From NCBI GenBank assembly GCA_002717515.1, contig PBEC01000017.1, positions 104,293 to 168,292 on the forward strand: a stretch of 64,000 nucleotides of DNA, read 5' to 3'. The notes under the pieces were generated by a model that saw nothing but the letters and a program-made list of their open reading frames with translations, was not told where the DNA came from and made no database searches. The translations under genes were made by a program, and so were the position numbers. This stretch comes from Flavobacteriales bacterium. Its GTDB lineage: Bacteria > Bacteroidota > Bacteroidia > Flavobacteriales_C > GCA-002722245. This document shows, in pieces, positions 55,040 to 62,568 of this stretch; the first letter of the stretch is position 1, and each line of letters starts with the position of its first letter.

Positions 55040-55130
55040 ATTTTAACTACCTTTGACTATGAAAAAACTACCTTAATAATCTAATTTCATTAACGAACCC
55101 TTGGCCAACGAAGATTAAAAAAAACTATTA
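55040..55130 (-). other. Candidate small RNA or leader with duplicated 9-mer
   Basis: Between the trpS promoter and the hairpin, the minus strand contains two copies of AAGGTAGTT (complements of 55045-55053 and 55066-55074), 21 nt apart, leading into the terminator. No ORF of useful size is present on the minus strand; on the plus strand there is a five-codon ATG AAA AAA CTA CCT TAA at 55059. A non-coding transcript ending at 55011 is the simplest reading, but no matching promoter box was found. Confidence 0.3.
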
Positions 55131-55191
55131 CCGGTCGGTTTTATCCCACCAAATCACATAAATAACAGATAGAATTAACTAAGACTTTTAC

Positions 55192-55220
55192 TTGTATTCT
55201 AGAGGAATGCCTTAGTTTTG
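55192..55220 (+). promoter_or_regulatory. Promoter of trpS
   Basis: TTG at 55192-55194 and TAGTTTTG at 55213-55220 (TAnnTTTG) with 18 nt between. It overlaps the in-frame TTG at 55218, so the ATG at 55236 is the better translation start. Confidence 0.65.
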
Positions 55221-55235
55221 TGTAAAACCACCGTA

Positions 55236-56207
55236 ATGGCACGAATTTTAACAGGTATTCAAAGCACTGGAGTTCCTCACTTGGGAAATTTATTGGGTGC
55301 AATAATACCCACAATCGAAATGAGTCGAAAAGAAAGCAATAAAATGTTTGCATTTATTGCAGATATGCATTCATTAACATCAATTAAAGATGGAAATACC
55401 CTCAGGGAAAACACCTATTCGGTAGCAGCAACCTGGTTGGCCTTCGGTGTTGATATAGAAAAAAATGTATTCTATCGGCAGAGTGACATACCTGAAGTCT
55501 CTGAACTTTCATGGTATTTAAGCTGTTTTATGCCATACACCAGATTACAATTGGCTCATTCTTTCAAAGACAAATCGGAAAAATTAAGTGATGTAAACTC
55601 AGGTTTATTCAATTATCCCGTTTTAATGGCTGCAGATATCCTCCTCTATGATGCTGAAATTGTTCCAGTAGGTAAAGATCAAAAACAACATTTAGAATAT
55701 ACTCGTGATCTCGTTGACCGAATTAATCACCAATATCGCCAAGAAATTTTAATTAAACCAGAAATAAGTCTAAACGATAAAACGATGTACGTTCCAGGTG
55801 TGGATGGTCAAAAAATGAGTAAATCCTATGGCAACACAATCAATATTTTTGAATCGGATAAAAAATTAAGAAAATCAATTATGGGTATCAAAACAGATAA
55901 CTTAGGTTTAGAAGAACCCAAAAACCCTGATACGTGCAATGTATTTAGAATATATTCTCTAATTGGATCCGAAGACCAAAAAAATGAATTGGATGAAAAC
56001 TATCGAAAAGGAAATTTTGGATATGGACATGCAAAACAATCTCTTTACGAATTAATTTGTGAAAAATATGGCAATGAAAGAGAACTTTATAATGAATTAA
56101 TGAGTAATAAGACAAAACTTGACGAAAAGTTAAATTTTGGAGCGGAAAAAGCAAGAAAAACTGCAAAAGAAACAATAAACAGAGTAAGAAGTGTAATCGG
56201 ATATTAG
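55236..56207 (+). CDS. trpS: Tryptophanyl-tRNA synthetase
   Basis: 323 residues, class I synthetase that charges tRNA-Trp. MARILTGIQSTGVPHLGNLLGA gives the HIGH-type signature (HLGN, residues 15-18), SWYLSCFMPYTRLQLAHSFKDK and VGKDQKQHLEYTRDLVDRIN belong to the Trp/AMP pocket, and KMSKS is at 193-197. Length is normal. A small membrane-protein gene follows by 2 nt. Confidence 0.96.
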   Translation: MARILTGIQSTGVPHLGNLLGAIIPTIEMSRKESNKMFAFIADMHSLTSIKDGNTLRENTYSVAATWLAFGVDIEKNVFYRQSDIPEVSELSWYLSCFMPYTRLQLAHSFKDKSEKLSDVNSGLFNYPVLMAADILLYDAEIVPVGKDQKQHLEYTRDLVDRINHQYRQEILIKPEISLNDKTMYVPGVDGQKMSKSYGNTINIFESDKKLRKSIMGIKTDNLGLEEPKNPDTCNVFRIYSLIGSEDQKNELDENYRKGNFGYGHAKQSLYELICEKYGNERELYNELMSNKTKLDEKLNFGAEKARKTAKETINRVRSVIGY

Positions 56208-56209
56208 TT

Positions 56210-56425
56210 ATGATAAAGAAAACGTTTTTATTTAGAATTTCTGGAATAATACTTTTTATAGTCGGTATGATACTAAGAATGAATAAAATTAAAGGTTACC
56301 TTCCTGTATTACTTTTAGGTATTGGCCTTTTAATTGTTGGTTACGTCATATGGCTTTACGGAATTTACTCAAGGAATAAAGTAAACCCTAAGGAAGGTAA
56401 AGAAACTGAAACCATAGACTCCTAA
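56210..56425 (+). CDS. Small two-helix membrane protein
   Basis: 71 residues, starting 2 nt after trpS, so co-transcribed with it. Two membrane helices (LFRISGIILFIVGMIL and YLPVLLLGIGLLIVGYVIWLYG) and a short charged tail. Small proteins of this layout are common in Bacteroidota; function unknown. Its last four bases overlap the convergent YdjM-like gene. Confidence 0.65.
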   Translation: MIKKTFLFRISGIILFIVGMILRMNKIKGYLPVLLLGIGLLIVGYVIWLYGIYSRNKVNPKEGKETETIDS

Positions 56426-57222
56426 AACCAAATTGGAATTGATTCATCGAATTCTGTCATTAGTTCGAATAAATCATCTCCTAATATTTCTTTTTGAATA
56501 CTCTTGGACTTTACTTCATTAAAGTTCCATTTTTCGTGATGTTCTGAAAATCCTTTGTAATTGAAATCATATTTTCTGTGGTTAAATTGGTGAATAAAGA
56601 CACCCATTGTAATTACGAATGTTGACAGTGCTATCCATCTCATTGATTTTCCCACGATTCGTCCCACTACACTTAAAGTTAATTCTAAAAAAAAAGTGAA
56701 TACAACAATCAAAAACAAATCATAATTATTCCACCACCAGATTTTCCCAGAACCGCCCCAATAATTTTCAGAAGGAAACATAAAAGCTACACCGCCCCAA
56801 ACAAATTCAGGTGTAATCATATCCTCGAATAAATGAACAAGGTAAGACAGAAAAACACTTATGTAAAATGGACTATTCAGCCTAAAATTAACTCTGAACA
56901 ACTTAAACCCAGAAAATAAAATGTTTAGTAATACACAAATTGCACAAAAAACAACAGCCATTAAAAATGAATGAAAAAATCCGTGATGTGAAAACCATCT
57001 CTTTTGATGATATATATTCACACCAGAATCCCTAAGCCCAAACCATTCCCCAAATGTAGAATCAAATTCACTCCAATAAGATATGGCATCTAAATCTGGA
57101 AAAAAAGCAGCAAGACCCGAAACAAAGATGATTAAAAACTTATGCGAGGCTTTTCGTTTGGAAAAATGTGTTGCCGTTGTGCCAATTGCTAAGCCTGAAA
57201 TAGTATGTGATAAAATGTCCAC
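56422..57222 (-). CDS. Membrane-bound metal-dependent hydrolase, YdjM/DUF457 family
   Basis: 266 residues. It opens MDILSHTISGLAIG with a metal-ligand His, continues with FFPDLDAISYW (DxD region) and WFSHHGFFHSFL, and has LVHLFEDMITPE (His, Asp) later, matching YdjM-like proteins. At least four membrane helices. The start is a GTG at 57222; the ATG just before it is in another frame. Natural substrate unknown. Confidence 0.85.
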   Translation of the reverse strand: MDILSHTISGLAIGTTATHFSKRKASHKFLIIFVSGLAAFFPDLDAISYWSEFDSTFGEWFGLRDSGVNIYHQKRWFSHHGFFHSFLMAVVFCAICVLLNILFSGFKLFRVNFRLNSPFYISVFLSYLVHLFEDMITPEFVWGGVAFMFPSENYWGGSGKIWWWNNYDLFLIVVFTFFLELTLSVVGRIVGKSMRWIALSTFVITMGVFIHQFNHRKYDFNYKGFSEHHEKWNFNEVKSKSIQKEILGDDLFELMTEFDESIPIWF

Positions 57223-57409
57223 ATCTCAATTTAGGAGTGAAAAATACATTTTGAATCTATCTTTTATTATTTGACCCCTTAATTTTATTATTCGAGAACG
57301 AAAAAAGTCACCCCATTAAAAACTTACATTTTTTTGAATCTTTAGCAACTAATTTGATTATATTGTAATTCAGTAAACTTAGTATTATAAAAGGATTCTT
57401 TTTAATTTT

Positions 57410-58123
57410 ATGTTTATTACCCTATTACAAGTGAAATATATTTTAAAGCCAATATTAATCTTTAGCCTTCCTTTACTTTTCGCAGGAACATGTAGTGACA
57501 TTGAGCCTGCTGTTTCAGAGGGAATTATAACATACGACATCTCTTATCCCAGACCCATTGAAGATAAATGGATGGAAAAATTAATGCCTACTGAAATGGA
57601 GATGCAATTCAAAAACAATAACATCAATACCGAGTTAACTTTTGGATTGGGATTAATTAAAATTGGTTACATCACCAATACAGAGGACAAACATTTACAT
57701 GAAATGTTAAAATTCATGAGAAAAAGAAATGTTTCACATCGAAGTATAAAAGAGGTCGACGATTTGCTTCGTCAAATTCCCAATCATAAAATTGATCTAC
57801 TTACCGATACTAAAACCATCGCTGGGTTTTTGTGTCACAAAGCCTTGGTAAAAGTCGATAGTCCAAATGATCCCTACATATATGATTTATGGTATACTAA
57901 AGAAATTAAAATAAAAGAACCCAACTGGTGCACTCCATTTAAGTCCGTACCCGGAGTGCTTATGGAATACAGAGTGGAAAGGTTTAATGTAATAATGCAC
58001 TTTACGGCAGTTGAAGTTGAAAAATCAAAAATTAAAGATACTGAGTTTTTAGTGCCTAAAAAGTATAAAGAAATTTCCATTGATGCTATGGAGAAGAATC
58101 TTGAAGAGCTTAAAGACATCTAA
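57410..58123 (+). CDS. GLPGLI-like secreted protein
   Basis: 237 residues with a hydrophobic N-terminus (PILIFSLPLLFAGTC), perhaps a lipoprotein signal with a Cys at about residue 28. The body is beta-rich; near the C-terminus FKSVPGVLMEYRVERFNV looks like the GLPGLIxE motif of Bacteroidota GLPGLI proteins, which vary in this motif. Probably periplasmic or outer membrane associated, unknown role. Convergent with the large T9SS protein gene. Confidence 0.6.
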   Translation: MFITLLQVKYILKPILIFSLPLLFAGTCSDIEPAVSEGIITYDISYPRPIEDKWMEKLMPTEMEMQFKNNNINTELTFGLGLIKIGYITNTEDKHLHEMLKFMRKRNVSHRSIKEVDDLLRQIPNHKIDLLTDTKTIAGFLCHKALVKVDSPNDPYIYDLWYTKEIKIKEPNWCTPFKSVPGVLMEYRVERFNVIMHFTAVEVEKSKIKDTEFLVPKKYKEISIDAMEKNLEELKDI

Positions 58124-58164
58124 AAGAGAAACCTACTGATTCAACAAATTCAACAATCAAGAAT

Positions 58165-61100
58165 TTAATCTCTTTCTACCTGAATAAAACCATTTACTAC
58201 ATAATCTCCTACTTCAATTGTATAGTAATATGTCCCCGGATTAACCGGCTTATTATTGTATGCATTAATCCCACAAAAATCACCTGTAAACTCTTTAGTA
58301 TCGTACACTTTCATGCCCCATCTGTTATAAACTTCATAGTTTGTACATTGAATAAATTCTGGAGGCACAATAACCTCGAAACAATCATTTCGAGAATCGT
58401 TATTTGGAGTTATTATGTTTGGAGAAAATACTTCAATAACTTCAGAGATGTTTCCCCACTCAAAATTGACTTCCATCGAATCGAAACAAATACCATTATT
58501 ACCTACTGTTAAAACTGTATTTGAGTTGGTACCAAAATTAAAAACATTAAACGGACTATTTTCATCCGAATAGTTTCCATCACCAAAAACCCAATTATAT
58601 GAATCTGCTAAAAGGCTACTGTCGGAAAACTGAACCTCAAAACCATTGCATGAAGGAATAAATGTATAATTAAAATTCGCCGTAGGGTTAACATTCAAAC
58701 TAATAGATGTTTGAGCAGAATCAACACAATTATTTTCATCAGTAACAACGACAGTATAGGTAATCTGGCTTTCAGGTGTTGATAATATTTCTCTTCCGGA
58801 TGTCTGATTTAAATAGGTTGGCGGATACCAAGAATATTCAACACCTCCGGATGCCCATACATAAGCATTAGATCCTTCACAAATTAATGTGTCACTCATA
58901 ACTCCTACCTGAGGTAAACCATTTACAATTACCTCTGTGGAGTCCAGGATATAACAGCCGTTAACGCCATTTGCTCTCACGATATATATCGAACTCGAAT
59001 CAGGGGTAATTTGAACAGAACTATCCGATAAACCACTAATTTCATTATTTAACCACTCATAGCTACTGCCACCAGAAACAAGCATTTCCATACTTTGTCC
59101 AAAACAAATGGCAGTGTCATTATTTAACTTTATTTCAGGTAGAGGTAAAATAGAAACCATCGAAGAATCAGTATTCAAACAACCATTCACATCGACACCC
59201 TCAAGAATTAAAACAATATTTTCATTAGAAATGAATTGATAATCACTGGTGTTATTAATACTGTCTTGATTTAAGTACCAAATATAGTTTAAAGCACCAT
59301 CTGCTAAAAAGTTCAAAGTATCGCCGAAACATATATTTGTATCTTCAGGCTGTAAAGTAACATTTGGTAGAGAATTAACATGAATATAAACAGAGTCTGT
59401 TGACGAGCACGTATCATTCGTGGCAGTTAGATAAAACCATTGTGAACTTAGAGGAAACGCAACTGTTTCTCCTGAATTTGAGTCAAGTATTAACGTAGCT
59501 AATTCCCATGAAAAAGAAGTGCTGTCAGGAGAAATATTATTACCAACAGCAATTGAATCGCCATAACAAATAGAGGTGTCTTCACCAGCATCAACAAGAA
59601 CATCAGGGTTTATTTCAACAAAAACACTGTCGTTAACCACACATCCATTGGTGTCTGTAAGCTCTACAGTATAAAGGGAGGAAATTAATGGATTTACATA
59701 CGGACTCAAACTTGAAGCATCATTTATGTTTGTTCCAAGCCAATTTGCAGATGTAACTCCTGAATCAACCGTTAAAGTAACACCAAAACCAGGGCAAACT
59801 CTTTGATCATCTCCTGCTTTCTGTTCTTCGTTCAATACTAAACTCAAAGTATCAATAAACGAACAGCCTTCGGGCGAAACTGAAGTTAAAAAATACGTAA
59901 AAACATCCCCCTCCAAACTTGAGGAATTAAAAATCGGATTCGATATATTGCTTGACGACAGACCTTGAGAAGGACTCCAGGTATACGTGATATTGGATTC
60001 CGGAAAGAAACCTATGTCGGTGTTCATAGAGCTACAAACCCACAAGGAATCAAGTTGAGAAACTGGACCTTCATCAATAATAATCAAACGTGAATACTCT
60101 TCAATTTCACAAACGTTATTGACAGTCACTCTGACGTTATATGTTCCTGGAGCACTAAAAACGTGGTTCGGTGCAGTATCGTTCGAAAAATTTAAAACAC
60201 CCGAATTTACATCATCAAAATCCCAAAGGACATCTACAATCCCTGTGGTGTTGCTTAAACTAAATTCAGTCTCTGAATTAAAACAGAATTCTTCGGCCAA
60301 GATCTCTTTTTCTTGCGGGATGTTGTTATTCGTTAAGGTCACGTTTGGTAATTCCCAGGAACTTCCAGAACTACCCAGATAAATTCCATCCTTATTAAAC
60401 CCGGCGGAAGAACCTGTATTTTGAGGATAGTTTATAACACCTAAATAAGAACCAACCGACCAAAAATCAGGTTCATGTGCAACATATATTTTACCGTCTG
60501 GAGCCAACTGAAGGGAACCATTTGGTTTAAAATTCCCTGAAATATTTTGAACATTGGTTGTTAATGTAGTGGAGTTATTTGAGGCAACTTGAAACTGAAT
60601 AACACCCCCGTTTAAGCCCCATGCACTAACATAGAACTTATTCCCTGATGAAGAAAACTCACATCCATGAGGACTATTTATTTGTCCAATGATCCCAATT
60701 GAATTGGATACCAAACCTGTTGCATTATTAAAATCAGCAAGCGTTATCAGATTTTGATCCTGAACAACAGCTCCTACTTTTGTTCCCTGTTGATTAAACT
60801 TAATATCACCGTGTGAGCTTGTAAAAGTAGGTCCGACTGGACTTTTAACGGATGAAGGAGAAATTCCAGTTTGATTAACCAAAAACGCTTCGTACAAATT
60901 TGAATTTTGATAATGAGTAATTACCCAGATGTCTTTTTGATTTTGATGGTAAGTAACTCCCAGCTTTTGCGTTAAACCTGAGCTCAATTTAGTATTTTTT
61001 TGTATCACTTTTCCTAAACCACCATTGGCAGCCATATTTACAACTGAATAATTAACTCCGTAAATATCTGAAGCTGTAAAAATAAAATATATGGATGAGC

Positions 61101-61413
61101 TGTTTGGTCGCTTAACAATTACAGCCCCTTGACTGCTTGGATAAACACCTCCTACTCCTCTAAGGTCAAATCCCCCATCCATCATAGAATTGTTCCATGA
61201 CCATACGGTTTCACCATCAGTATAAAAAAGCAATTGACCTGAACAATCGCTAACAGATGCAGCAGATTCAGGAGACTGAATGGACGATTGAACAACAATA
61301 GGAGAACCCGAATTAAAATCAAGACCAGAACCGTACCCAAACCTCCATTGATTGTACTCTCCTTGACCAATTAAACAAAAGGGAAGAAACAAAAAGAGTA
61401 ACCATTTATTCAT
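58165..61413 (-). CDS. Giant secreted T9SS type B protein with PKD domains
   Basis: 1082 residues. Signal peptide, then an N-terminal beta-propeller-like region (about 20-360; YTDGETVWSW, IYFIFTASD, KIYVAHEP), a PKD domain (about 385-450; FDDVNSGVLNF, then APGTYNVRVTV), a series of four or more Ig-like units of about 85 residues each beginning CFGD/CFGQ/CEGS and ending NGC or NNC, a second PKD-like domain (about 905-975; YNWVFGDGNYS), and a C-terminal CHU_C domain (EVYNRWGMKVYD, PVNPGTYYYTIE). A purine-rich AGGAG sits 6 nt before the ATG, an unusually good Shine-Dalgarno for this phylum. Probably an adhesin exported by the T9SS; a PorP/SprF gene follows upstream. Confidence 0.88.
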   Translation of the reverse strand: MNKWLLFLFLPFCLIGQGEYNQWRFGYGSGLDFNSGSPIVVQSSIQSPESAASVSDCSGQLLFYTDGETVWSWNNSMMDGGFDLRGVGGVYPSSQGAVIVKRPNSSSIYFIFTASDIYGVNYSVVNMAANGGLGKVIQKNTKLSSGLTQKLGVTYHQNQKDIWVITHYQNSNLYEAFLVNQTGISPSSVKSPVGPTFTSSHGDIKFNQQGTKVGAVVQDQNLITLADFNNATGLVSNSIGIIGQINSPHGCEFSSSGNKFYVSAWGLNGGVIQFQVASNNSTTLTTNVQNISGNFKPNGSLQLAPDGKIYVAHEPDFWSVGSYLGVINYPQNTGSSAGFNKDGIYLGSSGSSWELPNVTLTNNNIPQEKEILAEEFCFNSETEFSLSNTTGIVDVLWDFDDVNSGVLNFSNDTAPNHVFSAPGTYNVRVTVNNVCEIEEYSRLIIIDEGPVSQLDSLWVCSSMNTDIGFFPESNITYTWSPSQGLSSSNISNPIFNSSSLEGDVFTYFLTSVSPEGCSFIDTLSLVLNEEQKAGDDQRVCPGFGVTLTVDSGVTSANWLGTNINDASSLSPYVNPLISSLYTVELTDTNGCVVNDSVFVEINPDVLVDAGEDTSICYGDSIAVGNNISPDSTSFSWELATLILDSNSGETVAFPLSSQWFYLTATNDTCSSTDSVYIHVNSLPNVTLQPEDTNICFGDTLNFLADGALNYIWYLNQDSINNTSDYQFISNENIVLILEGVDVNGCLNTDSSMVSILPLPEIKLNNDTAICFGQSMEMLVSGGSSYEWLNNEISGLSDSSVQITPDSSSIYIVRANGVNGCYILDSTEVIVNGLPQVGVMSDTLICEGSNAYVWASGGVEYSWYPPTYLNQTSGREILSTPESQITYTVVVTDENNCVDSAQTSISLNVNPTANFNYTFIPSCNGFEVQFSDSSLLADSYNWVFGDGNYSDENSPFNVFNFGTNSNTVLTVGNNGICFDSMEVNFEWGNISEVIEVFSPNIITPNNDSRNDCFEVIVPPEFIQCTNYEVYNRWGMKVYDTKEFTGDFCGINAYNNKPVNPGTYYYTIEVGDYVVNGFIQVERD

Positions 61414-61517
61414 AACAATCTCCTAAGTTAAAGTAATTAGATGTAATGACTTAAAATAAGTATCAAAAAACGCACCAAAACACTTTTATGAGACCACTAT
61501 TTTTCACATAAGGTTGC

Positions 61518-62486
61518 CTAAAATGATGGACAATCTATTTTTACTTGATTCCTCTTAGGTTTTCGACAATTGAATTTATACGCAGTGGAAATCTCTACAG
61601 CACCGAGGGTATTATTTCTGAGCTTACTCAAGGTGATATCATAACTAAATCCAAAATTTATTTTTTTAGTTTGAATTCCAAACAAAACAATGAACGCATC
61701 TTCATTTCGATAATATATTCCCGATGTAAAATTGTTTTTTTTGTAATACATTCCTAAGTTAATTTCACGTGCAGGGCCTTGATTTTGAATAATGATTTGC
61801 GGTGAAATTTTTGGGGAAAGTCCTTTTCTTCGTTTAAGAGAATTGGGGTCGGGCAGTTCAATATTCCCACCAATGTGTACAGTGTGCCTAGTATAAATTA
61901 ATTCCTTATTATCTCCCCCAAGGAGAGAGATGTTTGGTCTAATTATATGATGAGCAGAATATCCCATATACAAAAAGGAAGAGAACAACAATATCCCTGT
62001 ACTAACATCCGGTTTAACTACATTTAAATTTGAATTTAATTCTGGTGGAACTCCGCCGATAACTCCATTTGCATCAAATTGATCAGGAAAAGTTAAATTG
62101 ACATGGTCCAAATGTTTTTGAATTACACCCGCTTCAACCGCATAAGACAAAATAAAATTTCGATTCAATTTTATTTTGGGACTTAGGATTACAGAAAAGT
62201 TATTGGTTTTCAAAACACCTCTACCAGCATCATCCCCATTGAATAAGACTCCAAACCCTACTCCTTTGATTGATTGATCGTAAGATGCAGTATAACTAAC
62301 ATATTCTCCATTAATACCCGGCCACTGATCTCTAAAACTCAAAATAGCCCTCGGACAAACTGCTGTCCCAACAAAAGCTGGATTCAAATAAATTTTATTT
62401 GCATAAAATTGAGAATAGTGATTGTCTTGTGCGCTTACATTTAAGCCGATTGTAAAAGCAATTATAGCATACAACTTCCTTTTCAT
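61518..62486 (-). CDS. PorP/SprF family T9SS outer membrane protein
   Basis: 322 residues with a signal peptide (MKRKLYAIIAFTIGLNVSA) and the classic opening QDNHYSQFYANKIYLNPAFVGT followed by FRDQWPG, a very specific pattern for PorP/SprF. Amphipathic strands form an outer membrane barrel of about 14 strands. SprF-type proteins are typically encoded beside the large cargo they help to place on the surface; here it is next to the 1082-residue type B protein, so it is a good partner candidate (104 nt apart). Confidence 0.93.
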   Translation of the reverse strand: MKRKLYAIIAFTIGLNVSAQDNHYSQFYANKIYLNPAFVGTAVCPRAILSFRDQWPGINGEYVSYTASYDQSIKGVGFGVLFNGDDAGRGVLKTNNFSVILSPKIKLNRNFILSYAVEAGVIQKHLDHVNLTFPDQFDANGVIGGVPPELNSNLNVVKPDVSTGILLFSSFLYMGYSAHHIIRPNISLLGGDNKELIYTRHTVHIGGNIELPDPNSLKRRKGLSPKISPQIIIQNQGPAREINLGMYYKKNNFTSGIYYRNEDAFIVLFGIQTKKINFGFSYDITLSKLRNNTLGAVEISTAYKFNCRKPKRNQVKIDCPSF

Positions 62487-62568
62487 AAAAAAATGAGTTA
62501 AAAAATTTATAACTAAAGTTGTGCCTGACTATGAGCATTATTGCTCACGCTTATACGTTCAATTTACA

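Noticed and set aside
55059..55076. Five-codon plus-strand ORF as a trpS leader peptide
   Set aside because: It lies upstream of the trpS promoter (55192-55220) and has no Trp codons, so it cannot attenuate trpS in the classic way.
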